Shown here: piece after piece, positions 1-6,711 of the stretch
Layout of the letters: each line of letters begins with the position of its first letter
Position numbering within the stretch: position 1 is the first letter of the stretch
Source of the DNA: Burkholderiales bacterium
GTDB lineage: Bacteria > Pseudomonadota > Gammaproteobacteria > Burkholderiales > SG8-41
Direction of reading: 5' to 3'
Length of the DNA stretch: 9,369 bases
NCBI GenBank assembly: GCA_005800795.1
Contig: SYEN01000316.1
Coordinates: 1-9,369 of the forward strand
The notes under the pieces: model-generated
Seen by the model: the letters and a program-made list of their open reading frames with translations, nothing else
Database searches by the model: none
Told to the model about the DNA's origin: nothing
Made by a program: the position numbers and the translations under genes

Positions 1-69
1 CGCACCGATGAACCGAAACGCATGATGGAAGCCTTCATCAACCGCAAGTCGCTCAATAAAAATAGTTAA
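1..69 (+). CDS. C-terminal end of a probable enoyl-CoA hydratase/isomerase (crotonase) family protein, partial
   Basis: The first 66 bases read in frame 1 as 22 residues (RTDEPKRMMEAFINRKSLNK then NS), followed by tandem stops TAA TAA at 67-72. The pattern Asp/Glu-rich turn, then a hydrophobic helix 'MMEAFINRK', resembles the extreme C-terminus of crotonases, where a helix of the type 'EGMxAFLEKR' closes the protein. Only this tail is visible, so the family call is inference from a short match. Codon use is GC-rich until the last few codons, which run into the AT-rich repeat described at 56-85. Its role in acyl-CoA chemistry would fit a catabolic neighbourhood, but no catalytic residue is in the window. 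Confidence 0.45.
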   Translation, partial: RTDEPKRMMEAFINRKSLNKNS

Positions 70-85
70 TAAAAACAAATACTTA
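56..85 (+). repeat. AT-rich intergenic repeat, copy 1
   Basis: The layout is ATAAAAATA, 7 variable bases, then AAAACAAATACTTA. This copy overlaps the last codons and double stop of the upstream gene. It shares both the 9-mer and the 14-mer, at identical spacing, with the copy at 6636-6665. Function is unknown; a regulator site or a recombination remnant are both possible. Confidence 0.7.
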
Positions 86-149
86 GCTTGGCTTCTATTT
101 AACACCTGAAACAGTGACGCTCGCTACGCCCGTGCGGGTTACGGCCGTT

Positions 150-162
150 CCCGTGGGACGGG
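150..162 (+). other. Short GC hairpin in the leader of the first tctC gene
   Basis: CCCGT-GGG-ACGGG forms a perfect 5-bp stem with a 3-nt loop, about 105 bases upstream of the tctC start. It has no U-tract, so it is not an intrinsic terminator. It may be a leader structure or chance. Besides this hairpin and the palindrome at 211-223, I see no gene between 86 and 266. Confidence 0.25.
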
Positions 163-210
163 TCAGATCGATAAAACGCGCAAAACACGCTTTTGGCAGC
201 GGCTTTTCTG

Positions 211-223
211 TTCACAGTGTGAA
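211..223 (+). promoter_or_regulatory. Candidate operator: perfect inverted repeat upstream of the first tctC gene
   Basis: TTCACA-G-TGTGAA is a perfect 6-bp inverted repeat around one central base, 43 bases upstream of the tctC ATG. Its position and symmetry fit a dimeric repressor or activator site controlling the two tandem tctC genes. It is not the CRP arrangement, where TGTGA comes first. The regulator is unknown, and no regulator gene is present in the window. Confidence 0.35.
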
Positions 224-266
224 AAATTGTGGTAAATGGGGCATCCCAATTTTCAAGGATTTTGCA

Positions 267-1262
267 ATGCACGCTCCATACCGCCGTTACGCCGTGTTTG
301 CCGCCGTCTCTACCGCGCTACCGGCGTTCCTGGCGCCGCTGGCCGCGCAGGCTCAGCCCACGTCCGGCTGGCCGACCAAGCCTGTACGCATGCTGGTCGG
401 CTTTGCCCCCGGCGGCGGCACCGACACCGCGGCCCGTTCAATCGGCGCCAAACTCAGTGAACGGCTGGGGCAAACCGTGGTTATCGACAATCGCCCCGGC
501 GCCGCCGGCAACATCGCCACCGAGTTGACTGTTAACGCCGTGCCCGACGGCCACACGCTTTTGCTGGGTTCGATTGCTTCCTTTTCGATCAATCCCAGTC
601 TCTACAAGAAGCTGCCGTTCGAGCCGTTGAAAGACCTCGCGCCGCTCACACGCGTGGCCGATTCGACCAACATTCTGGTGACACATCCCACCACCAATGT
701 GAAAACCGTCAAGGAGTTGATCGCGGCGGCAAAGTCCCGATCCTTTAACGGCGGCTCATCCGGCATCGGCGGCGCAGGCCATCTGGCGATTGAACTCTTT
801 AATCTGCAAACGGGCGTAAAACTCACCCACGTGCCGTATAAAGGCGGTGGCCCGGCGGTGATCGATCTGCTGGCCGGCAATATCCACCTGATTTTCGCCA
901 CCGCAGCCAGCGCGGTGCAGCATGTCAAAGCCAACAAGATCAATGCGCTGGGCGTCACCACGGTGAAACGCTGGTCGTTCATGCCGGAACTTCCGACCGT
1001 CGCCGAAGCGGGCGTATCTGGTTTTGAGGCGAACAACTGGTATGGATTCATGATACCGCTGCAAACGCCGAAGCCCATCGTCGCTCGGTTGAACAAGGAG
1101 ATCGGTGCCATTCTGCTGCTGCCCGACGTGAAGGATTTTCTGTTCCGTCAAGGCATGGATGTCGCACCCGGCTCTGCCGAAGACTTCGCCAAGTACATAC
1201 AGGCGGAAACCGTGAAGTGGGAAAAGGTCATCAAGGCCGCAGGATTGTATAAGTCGAACTGA
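267..1262 (+). CDS. Tripartite tricarboxylate transporter (TctC/Bug family) periplasmic solute-binding protein, first copy
   Basis: The 331-residue product is a Bug-type extracytoplasmic receptor (TctC family) that should bind a small organic acid or amide in the periplasm. Residues 1-29 form a Sec signal peptide (arginines at 6-7, hydrophobic core, AQA cleavage site at 27-29). The mature part opens with the family signature 'PTKPVRMLVGFAPGGGTDTA', followed by 'VIDNRPGAAGNI', 'PDGHTLLLGS', 'THVPYKGGGPA' and 'ELPTVAEAGV'. Length is normal for the family and it looks intact. I chose ATG 267 because AAGGA lies at 255-259 and a clean signal peptide follows. The reading frame stays open upstream to 114, but that extension does not look like protein. 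The second tctC begins 8 bases after the stop, so the two are probably co-transcribed. No TctA/TctB membrane genes are nearby, as is usual for expanded Bug proteins. The ligand cannot be told from sequence. Confidence 0.95.
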   Translation: MHAPYRRYAVFAAVSTALPAFLAPLAAQAQPTSGWPTKPVRMLVGFAPGGGTDTAARSIGAKLSERLGQTVVIDNRPGAAGNIATELTVNAVPDGHTLLLGSIASFSINPSLYKKLPFEPLKDLAPLTRVADSTNILVTHPTTNVKTVKELIAAAKSRSFNGGSSGIGGAGHLAIELFNLQTGVKLTHVPYKGGGPAVIDLLAGNIHLIFATAASAVQHVKANKINALGVTTVKRWSFMPELPTVAEAGVSGFEANNWYGFMIPLQTPKPIVARLNKEIGAILLLPDVKDFLFRQGMDVAPGSAEDFAKYIQAETVKWEKVIKAAGLYKSN

Positions 1263-1270
1263 ACACAGCC

Positions 1271-2260
1271 ATGTTAAAAACATTGTCCTTGCGTGCACTG
1301 GCGGGGGTGCTGCCGCTTCTGGTTTTGCCGGACGGGTTACTGGCGCCCGGCATTGCCGGCGCACAAGCCTATCCTGCCAAAACGGTTCGTATTATTGTTC
1401 CAACCGCCCCAGGTGCGGGCAGCGACACCCAGGGCCGGTTGCTCGCCAAACGCTTTACCGACAGCATGGGGCAACAGTTCGTGGTGGACAACCGCGCCGG
1501 CGCTTCGGGCATCATCGGGGCGGAGCTGGTCGTGCGTGCGCCCGCGGATGGGTACACCCTGCTGTTTGGCAGCGCGCAGATTCCGGTCAGCATGTTGCTC
1601 ATGAAAAAACCGCCGTTTGACATGACGCGCGACCTTGCGCCAGTCGGTCTGGTTGCCTCGGCGGCGCAGGTCATGATGGTTCATCCCAGCGTGCCGGCAC
1701 GTTCGGTGCCTGAACTGGTCGGACTCGCCAAAAAGCATCCCGGCAAGATGAACGCGGGCTCCAGCGGCAACGGCACCGCCAATCACATGGCGATCGAGCT
1801 GTTAAAGCTCGCCGCCGGCATCAGCGTGACCCACATCCCCTATCGCAGCGGCGCGCCTTCCATCGCGGCATTGATCGGCGGCGAAACCGATCTGTGCTTT
1901 AGCGGTGCGGTAACCGCTTTACCGCACGTGCGCTCCGGCAAGGTGCGCGGCCTGGCGGTGACTTCCATCAAACGCGCAGCCGCCGCGCCGGATTTGCCGA
2001 CACTCGATTCGTTTTATCCCGGCTACGAGTCGGCCAACTGGTACGCCTTCTTCGCACCGGCCAGCACCCCATCGGCGGTGATAGCCAGACTCCACGGCGA
2101 AACTACCGCAGCGATAAAGGCGCCGGAAATACGCGATTTCATAACCGGCGAAGGCGCCGACCTGATCGGCAGTGCGCCCGCGGAATTGGCCACCTACCTG
2201 CGGCGCGAAATTGAGCGCTACAGCAACGTCATCAAGAAGGCCAATATCAAAGTAGATTGA
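1271..2260 (+). CDS. TctC/Bug family periplasmic solute-binding protein, second tandem copy
   Basis: This is a 329-residue TctC-type receptor with its own signal peptide (K3, R8, Leu-rich core, AQA at 31-33). Family blocks visible are 'YPAKTVRIIVPTAPGAGSDT', 'VVDNRAGASGIIGAE', 'PADGYTLLFGS', 'VTHIPYRSGAPS' and 'DLPTLDSFYPGYESANWYAF'. It starts 8 bases after the stop of the previous tctC, and I see no strong Shine-Dalgarno in that gap, so translational coupling is likely. It is clearly diverged from its neighbour (for example APGAG versus APGGG in the N-terminal loop), so it is not a recent duplication and may recognise a different ligand. It ends 41 bases before the end of the convergent SDR gene. 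No obvious intrinsic terminator lies in that gap. Confidence 0.95.
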   Translation: MLKTLSLRALAGVLPLLVLPDGLLAPGIAGAQAYPAKTVRIIVPTAPGAGSDTQGRLLAKRFTDSMGQQFVVDNRAGASGIIGAELVVRAPADGYTLLFGSAQIPVSMLLMKKPPFDMTRDLAPVGLVASAAQVMMVHPSVPARSVPELVGLAKKHPGKMNAGSSGNGTANHMAIELLKLAAGISVTHIPYRSGAPSIAALIGGETDLCFSGAVTALPHVRSGKVRGLAVTSIKRAAAAPDLPTLDSFYPGYESANWYAFFAPASTPSAVIARLHGETTAAIKAPEIRDFITGEGADLIGSAPAELATYLRREIERYSNVIKKANIKVD

Positions 2261-2301
2261 CATACACCCCGCCACAGTAAGCGCTGAGAATTGACTATTT
2301 T

Positions 2302-3075
2302 CTATAACGCCTGCCCCATGGGCGACAGCAAAATATCCTGCACCTGCACATGCGGCGGCGTCGATAGCATGTAGAGCACGGCATCGGCGATGTCCGATGG
2401 CAGCAATGGCGGATAGTGTTCAAAATACGATTCGTAGCTGAATTTGCCGCCGCTGGCGCGCCCGCGAAATTCAGTGGCCACCAAACCCGGCGAGATCATG
2501 CCGACGCGTATGCGTGTACCGCCGTTGCGGGCGGCGAGTTCCGCGCGCAGCGTGTCGGTCAGCGCGCGCACGGCGAATTTCGACGCCTGATAGAACGAAA
2601 AATTCGGCACCTGATTGCGATGGCCGTAGATCGACGACAGGTTGATGATCTGCGCTTCGGCCTTGTCATGCATGCCGCGCAGCGCTTCGCGCACGCATAG
2701 CGCGGGAGCGGCGACGTTGAAGTTGAGCGTGTCGCACCAATCCTGCCACTGGCCTTTTTCCAGCGTGCTCATCATGCCGGTGCCGGCGTTGTTAATCAGC
2801 ACGTCCACCGTTCCCCACTGCTGTTCTATCGATTTGAAAATGGCAATGACATCGGCCTCCTTGCCGACATCACCCGCGCACACCAGCATCTGCCCGCCGC
2901 CCGCGGTACTCGCGGCGCAGTCGGCAGCCAGCGCTTCGAGACGCTTGCGCCGCCGCGCCACCACTGCCACTTTCATGCCGATGCCCACCAGCGCACGTGC
3001 AATGCCTTCGCCAATGCCGCCCGAGGCGCCCGTCACCAGCGCGACCCGGCCTGCCCAGCGTTTGTAGCCTTCCAT
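2302..3075 (-). CDS. Classical short-chain dehydrogenase/reductase, DHRS11-like
   Basis: This is a 257-residue NAD(P)-dependent oxidoreductase of the classical SDR family, expected in the cytoplasm. The Rossmann dinucleotide-binding loop TGASGGIG is at residues 15-22, NNAG at 95-98 and the structural Asn at 120. The catalytic Ser is probably S148, with the YxxxK pair at Y162/K166 and the PG turn at 196-197. The basic run at 41-45 after the second strand (ARRRKR) suggests a preference for NADP(H). The opening 'RVALVTGASGGIG' and the end '..LSTPPHVQVQDILL' resemble DHRS11/farnesol-dehydrogenase-type SDRs, which act on alcohol/ketone groups, but the substrate is unknown. A GGAG at 3085-3088 (minus) supports ATG 3075. 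It is transcribed away from the cupin genes, from a shared intergenic region of about 70 bases. Confidence 0.92.
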   Translation of the reverse strand: MEGYKRWAGRVALVTGASGGIGEGIARALVGIGMKVAVVARRRKRLEALAADCAASTAGGGQMLVCAGDVGKEADVIAIFKSIEQQWGTVDVLINNAGTGMMSTLEKGQWQDWCDTLNFNVAAPALCVREALRGMHDKAEAQIINLSSIYGHRNQVPNFSFYQASKFAVRALTDTLRAELAARNGGTRIRVGMISPGLVATEFRGRASGGKFSYESYFEHYPPLLPSDIADAVLYMLSTPPHVQVQDILLSPMGQAL

Positions 3076-3144
3076 GTGTTTTTGCTCCGTGAAAATGCAG
3101 CCTATAATGATAACCGCACGCCGGGATATTCAAGGAGAGCCAAC
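3076..3144. promoter_or_regulatory. Divergent promoter region between the SDR and cupin genes
   Basis: On the + strand a perfect TATAAT (3103-3108) lies 36 bases upstream of the cupin GTG. The best -35 candidate is TTGCTC at 3082-3087, with a short 15-base spacer. On the minus strand TTGAAT (3128-3133) with CATTAT (3104-3109), 18 bases apart, could drive the SDR gene. The overlapping -10 areas suggest the two directions may interfere with each other. These are motif matches only. Confidence 0.45.
3132..3137 (+). promoter_or_regulatory. Ribosome binding site that fixes the GTG start of the first cupin
   Basis: AAGGAG sits 7 bases upstream of GTG 3145. The frame is open further upstream to an ATG at 3076, but that ATG precedes the putative TATAAT and would add 23 residues unlike a cupin N-terminus. 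This makes GTG 3145 the better start. Confidence 0.75.
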
Positions 3145-3552
3145 GTGAGTGCCACCCGAACTGATTCGATGGATTTTTCCGTCAGCATGGCGAAGGATGC
3201 GAAATTTGAATCCGGCCTGCGGCCGTTTCTGGAATACCGCGATCTGGGCATCAAGCAGGCCACCCACGGGCAATTCCGCGCGCACGTCATTCGCGTGAAA
3301 AAGGGCGAGGATCATGGCAGCCTGCACACCACCGGCCTGCATCAGCACCTGCTCAGTTTTCAGATGATCTACATCCTCAAGGGCTGGATCAAATTTACCT
3401 ATGATGGCCACGGCGAACACACGTTCGGCCCCGGCGATTGCTGTCTGCAACCGCCCGGCATCGTGCATAACGAGCTCGATTGCTCGGACGATCTGGAGCT
3501 TCCGGAAATTACCTCCCCCAGTGAATACGCTACCCGTTCGCTTAATAAATAA
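3145..3552 (+). CDS. Small cupin-domain protein, first of two
   Basis: This 135-residue single-domain cupin begins at GTG 3145. Cupin motif 1 is recognisable around residues 61-80 (H61, H66, H68, then Q73 and G80). Motif 2 is at 97-109 (GDCCLQPPGIVHN, with H108). H66, H68 and H108 are likely metal ligands. The usual motif-1 glutamate seems to be replaced by Q73, which is common in non-classical cupins. The N-terminal 30 residues form an extension before the barrel. Cupins of this size may be dioxygenases, isomerases or binding proteins, so no reaction can be assigned. It is followed by a second, dissimilar cupin 45 bases downstream, with an AT-rich repeat copy between them. Confidence 0.85.
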   Translation: MSATRTDSMDFSVSMAKDAKFESGLRPFLEYRDLGIKQATHGQFRAHVIRVKKGEDHGSLHTTGLHQHLLSFQMIYILKGWIKFTYDGHGEHTFGPGDCCLQPPGIVHNELDCSDDLELPEITSPSEYATRSLNK

Positions 3553-3572
3553 TCAATTAAATCAATTACTTA
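3543..3572 (+). repeat. AT-rich intergenic repeat, copy 4 (diverged)
   Basis: The last 14 bases, AAATCAATTACTTA, differ from the other copies' 14-mer at two positions. The 7-base centre ATCAATT is identical to that of the copy at 7711-7740. It overlaps the final codons and stop of the first cupin. A TATAAT follows at 3573-3578, but it has no good -35 and lies close to the next start codon. Confidence 0.6.
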
Positions 3573-3597
3573 TATAATTTTCCTGGAGAACCCTGCC

Positions 3598-3972
3598 GTG
3601 ACCACCGACGTCCCTTTCCTCGCCATCAACACTGACAACCTGCAATGGGACGACAACGTCACGCTGTTTCAATTGCCCACTGGCGCGCACAAGATTCATC
3701 CCAATCTGAAAATCAAAGTGCTGATGCGCGACGACAAACAAGGCCAGGTCGCGGCGCTGGTGAAATTTCCGCCGGGCTATGTGGAGCCGGAACACGAACA
3801 TGTCACCTCGCATTGTGTGACGGTGATAGAAGGCGAACAGCATGTCGCCGGCAAGGTACTGAAAAAAGGCGACTTCCACTACGCGCCGCCTAACACCAAA
3901 CACGGACCATTCAGTTATCCGGTGGGCGGGATTGTGTTTGCCGTTTATCGCTTTCCCACAACCGCAGCGTAG
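3598..3972 (+). CDS. Small cupin-domain protein, second of two
   Basis: This 124-residue cupin starts at GTG 3598, supported by GGAGA at 3585-3589. Motif 1 is at residues 59-79 (PG, H66, H68, H72, EG at 78-79) and motif 2 at 91-102 (GDFHYAPPNTKH). H66, H68 and H102, with H72 or H94, are likely metal ligands. The arrangement 'EPEHEH' plus a second-motif 'GPF' resembles ChrR-type or acetylacetone-dioxygenase-like cupins, but that is only suggestive. It probably shares a transcript with the first cupin and could form a two-component function with it. The sequences are too different for a recent duplication. The amidohydrolase starts 118 bases downstream. Confidence 0.88.
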   Translation: MTTDVPFLAINTDNLQWDDNVTLFQLPTGAHKIHPNLKIKVLMRDDKQGQVAALVKFPPGYVEPEHEHVTSHCVTVIEGEQHVAGKVLKKGDFHYAPPNTKHGPFSYPVGGIVFAVYRFPTTAA

Positions 3973-3996
3973 TTCGCAGGCCCTCGTTCAACCGTT

Positions 3997-4027
3997 GCCC
4001 GTCTTCACGGGCCATCCGCACTTTTTT
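3997..4027 (+). terminator. Weak candidate terminator or attenuator after the second cupin
   Basis: GCCCGT-CTTC-ACGGGC (3997-4012) is a perfect 6-bp hairpin. A run of six T's follows only at 4022-4027, nine bases after the stem, too far for a standard intrinsic terminator. It could reduce read-through from the cupins into the amidohydrolase gene. Confidence 0.3.
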
Positions 4028-4079
4028 AATCCGCAATGCGCTACGATCAGCAATGACGTCGCGCAGCCACCCACCACTC

Positions 4080-4084
4080 AGGAG
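4080..4084 (+). promoter_or_regulatory. Ribosome binding site that fixes the amidohydrolase start
   Basis: AGGAG lies 6 bases before ATG 4091. The frame is open upstream to 3932 inside the cupin gene, but those codons look non-coding and cross the hairpin at 3997-4012. Confidence 0.8.
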
Positions 4085-4090
4085 AAACCC

Positions 4091-5209
4091 ATGCAACCAC
4101 ACAACACCACCCATTCATCCCAGCTAGGCAGGATAAATCCCGCCGTGGTTTTCACCAGCTGCGATATCCTGGCGGCGCAGGCGCCACGGCATGCCGCGGC
4201 GGCACAATCCGGCTCCGGCTCGGCACAACCGGCGGTCAAACGCCGTGAAGTCGTGGTCAAGGGTCGCCGCGTGAAAACCATCGACGTGCACGCGCACTGC
4301 CAGATTCCTGCCGCCTGCAAGGTGATGGGCGAGGACGCCTACAGCCATCATGTCGGCACCATCGTGATGGAAGATGCCCTTCTCAGCACGCGGCTGCGCG
4401 ATATGGACGTGCAGGGCATCGACATTGAAGCGCTCAGCATTAATCCATTCTGGTACGACGCCGACCGCGATACCGCTGCGGAAGTCGTTCGTCTGAACAA
4501 CGAAGGGCTGGTGGACATTTGTGCGCGCAACCCCGACCGCTTCGTCGCTTATGCTTCCGTGGCACTCCAGTATCCCGACCTCGCCGTGCAGCAGCTTGAG
4601 CACGCGGTGAAAAAGCTGGGCTTGCGCGGCGTGGCCGTCGGCGCGAGCGTGGGCGAGCACGAATTTGCCGATCCGAAGTTTCACCCGTTCTGGAAGAAGT
4701 GCGAGGAACTGGACGTTCTCGTGTTTCTGCACCCGCAGGGCACGCCTGACCTTGCGCGGCGCCTCAAAGGCAACGGCGTGCTGGACAACGTGATCGGCAA
4801 TCCGCTCGACACCACTATCGCCCTGTCACATTTAATTTTCGAGGGCACGCTCGATATGTTCCCGGGGCTGAAGATTTGCTCCGCGCACGGCGGCGGCTAT
4901 CTCGCGTCGTACATGGATCGCTCGGATCACGGCTGCCTCACCTTCCCCAATCGCTGCAATCGCGTGTTGAAAAAACGCCCGACGGAATACCTGAAGCAGC
5001 TCTACTACGACGCCCTGATCTTCACGCCCGAAGCCCTGCGGCATCTCGCGGCCAATGTCGGTTCTAGCCAGATCATGCTCGGTACCGACTATCCTTACCC
5101 GTGGGAAGACAAGGCGGTGGATCACATTCTCAACACACCCAGCTTGAGCGACGATGAACGCATCGCGATCCTGGGTGAAACTGCCGCGAAACTGTTGCGC
5201 ATCAAGTAA
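4091..5209 (+). CDS. Metal-dependent amidohydrolase, ACMSD-like (amidohydrolase_2 family)
   Basis: This 372-residue TIM-barrel hydrolase/decarboxylase belongs to the family of ACMSD, 5-carboxyvanillate decarboxylase and gamma-resorcylate decarboxylase. Metal-site residues are visible in order: the HxH pair H67/H69 (in 'TIDVHAHC'), H214 ('FLHPQG'), H266 ('AHGGGY') and D333 ('LGTDYPYPW'). The family usually decarboxylates or hydrolyses an aromatic or unsaturated carboxylate. Residues 1-60 form an unusual N-terminal extension preceding 'REVVVKGRRVKTIDVHAH'. Part of it (18-39: Val/Phe, Cys24, then Ala-rich) looks like the end of an export signal, but no twin-arginine or basic n-region is visible, so the location is uncertain. 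ATG 4091 is chosen from its Shine-Dalgarno. MmgE/PrpD begins 46 bases after the stop, suggesting one operon and linked steps. Confidence 0.9.
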   Translation: MQPHNTTHSSQLGRINPAVVFTSCDILAAQAPRHAAAAQSGSGSAQPAVKRREVVVKGRRVKTIDVHAHCQIPAACKVMGEDAYSHHVGTIVMEDALLSTRLRDMDVQGIDIEALSINPFWYDADRDTAAEVVRLNNEGLVDICARNPDRFVAYASVALQYPDLAVQQLEHAVKKLGLRGVAVGASVGEHEFADPKFHPFWKKCEELDVLVFLHPQGTPDLARRLKGNGVLDNVIGNPLDTTIALSHLIFEGTLDMFPGLKICSAHGGGYLASYMDRSDHGCLTFPNRCNRVLKKRPTEYLKQLYYDALIFTPEALRHLAANVGSSQIMLGTDYPYPWEDKAVDHILNTPSLSDDERIAILGETAAKLLRIK

Positions 5210-5255
5210 CACAACACGTAACACGTTCAAGCTCCCAACCCATCAAGGATCAATC

Positions 5256-6629
5256 ATGGACGGCCCGTACACCCGAGCCCTGGCAGAAAATATTGCCGGC
5301 AGTTCGTTCTCCAAACTCCCGGCATCTGTCGTTGAATTTGCCAAACGGCTGGTGCTCGATACACTGGGGGTGGGCATTTATGGCGCGACACTGCCGTGGT
5401 CGGATCGTCTGCGCGCCACTGCGCAGGCGATGGAAGCGCCGGGCAGGGTTTCAGTGTGGTGTACGCCGCTGCGCTTCTCTGCCCCCACCGCCGCCATGAT
5501 TAACGCCACCGCCGTGCATGCGTTTGAATTGGACGACGTAGGCCCCGGCGGACACAACGGTTCGGTCACGCTGAGTTCCGCGCTGGCGATTGCACAACAC
5601 ACTGGCAAGCTCAGTGGTCCGGAACTGATCAACGCGCTGGTCACCGGCATCGAAGCAGCCTCACGCGTGAACAACAGCGTGGGACGCATTCCGCACGAGG
5701 GCATGGGTTTTCACAACCCCGGCCTGATGGGCACCTTTGCCTCAATGACAAGTGCGGCGTGCGCGTTGCGGCTAAGTGCAGACGACATCGTGCATGCGTT
5801 GGGCCATGCCGGGCAGCAGGCGGCGAGCCTGATGTTTACGCACCATGGGGGCATGGGCAAACGGCTGCTGGCGGGCCAGGCTGCGCGCGCCGGCACCTTT
5901 GCCGCCTTGCTCGCGCAAAACGGTTTCACCAATGCACCCAACGTATTCGAGGCCGAGTACGGCGGCTTTTGCGCTGCGCACACCGGTAATCGCAACCCGC
6001 CGGCGTACGATCTCACCCAAATCACCAAGGACTGGGGCAGCCTCTACGACACCGAACGCATTCGCTTCAAAATGTGGGCGACCCGCGTGCCCAATCACAG
6101 CACCTGCGAGGCCATTCGAACGATACGTAAAACCCATCCTGCGCCGGCGCACCAGATCAGGCAAGTGCGCATCCGCCTGGGCAAAGGCTATCTGCAAAAC
6201 GTCGGCTGGACCTATACGCCAACGACGATCACCTCGGCGCAACTGAATCTGTATTACGTTTGCGCCATCATGCTGCTTGAAAACGACGTGTTCACCGCAC
6301 AATTCACCGAGGAAAAAATCCGCGACCCCAAGGTGCTTGATCTCATCAAGCGCATCAGCATCTCGCACGACCCGGCGCTCGACGGCAAGAGCTACGTCGA
6401 AGGCAATCCGGTGGAAATCGAACTCACCGATGGCAAGGTGTTATCGGCGTGGGGCAAGGCGCGAGGCGACAAGGACAACCCCGTGCATTACGAAGACGTG
6501 GCGGAGAAATTTGCCAAGCTCACTACCGGGCAACTGTCGCATCAGAAACAAAAGGAAATTATCGAACTGTGCGATCACCTGGAAACGCTGCCGGATGTGT
6601 CGGCCTTGATCGCGGCCACGCAGGGTTAA
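5256..6629 (+). CDS. MmgE/PrpD family protein (2-methylcitrate dehydratase-like)
   Basis: This 457-residue protein of the MmgE/PrpD family is of full length. Family features: the N-terminal 'LDTLGVGIYG' (35-43), 'INATAVHAFELDD' (82-94), a His-containing loop 'GPGGHNGS' (96-103), 'GFHNPGLMGTFAS' (151-163), 'GKRLLAGQAARAG' (201-213) and 'FEAEYGGF' (231-238). The C-terminal segment after 'VPNHSTCEAI' (278-287) is the more variable lid domain. Family members dehydrate 2-methylcitrate or isomerise/decarboxylate related acids (cis-aconitate decarboxylase is a homologue). In Bug-rich clusters like this one, members often act on other, unknown polycarboxylates, so prpD should not be assumed. No prpB/prpC is nearby. 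ATG 5256 follows AAGGA (5245-5249); an upstream in-frame start at 5154 would overlap the amidohydrolase gene and is unlikely. Confidence 0.93.
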   Translation: MDGPYTRALAENIAGSSFSKLPASVVEFAKRLVLDTLGVGIYGATLPWSDRLRATAQAMEAPGRVSVWCTPLRFSAPTAAMINATAVHAFELDDVGPGGHNGSVTLSSALAIAQHTGKLSGPELINALVTGIEAASRVNNSVGRIPHEGMGFHNPGLMGTFASMTSAACALRLSADDIVHALGHAGQQAASLMFTHHGGMGKRLLAGQAARAGTFAALLAQNGFTNAPNVFEAEYGGFCAAHTGNRNPPAYDLTQITKDWGSLYDTERIRFKMWATRVPNHSTCEAIRTIRKTHPAPAHQIRQVRIRLGKGYLQNVGWTYTPTTITSAQLNLYYVCAIMLLENDVFTAQFTEEKIRDPKVLDLIKRISISHDPALDGKSYVEGNPVEIELTDGKVLSAWGKARGDKDNPVHYEDVAEKFAKLTTGQLSHQKQKEIIELCDHLETLPDVSALIAATQG

Positions 6630-6635
6630 ATACCC

Positions 6636-6665
6636 ATAAAAATATTGTTTTAAAACAAATACTTA
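6636..6665 (+). repeat. AT-rich intergenic repeat, copy 2
   Basis: ATAAAAATA, 7 bases, AAAACAAATACTTA: identical to copy 1 at both conserved blocks and in spacing. It starts 6 bases after the MmgE/PrpD stop, in the convergent gap. Here the centre also makes GTTTTAAAAC a perfect palindrome (6647-6656). Together with the copy at 7711-7740 it flanks the third tctC gene as a direct repeat. Confidence 0.75.
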
Positions 6666-6711
6666 CCGTTGTGTGCCGACGGTCGCACTGAGTCTTGCAG
6701 GGCCATACTGA

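Noticed and set aside
114..266. N-terminal extension of the first tctC from a start at 114
   Set aside because: The extension is unlike a signal peptide or any TctC N-terminus. ATG 267 has a good Shine-Dalgarno and a clean signal peptide.
602..1364. Long antisense ORFs over the tctC genes
   Set aside because: They are typical shadow frames of GC-rich coding DNA opposite intact, recognisable genes, with no family motif of their own.
3573..3578. TATAAT as a dedicated promoter for the second cupin
   Set aside because: It has no acceptable -35 at 16-18 bases and sits only about 20 bases from the GTG start. It is probably part of the AT-rich gap.
6647..6656. GTTTTAAAAC palindrome as an intrinsic terminator between convergent genes
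   Set aside because: The stem is nearly all A-T and would be unstable. It is better seen as part of the AT-rich repeat.
6671..6688. Hairpin around GTGTGCCGACGGTCGCAC as a terminator
   Set aside because: The stem contains a mismatch and a wobble, and no T-tract follows on either strand.
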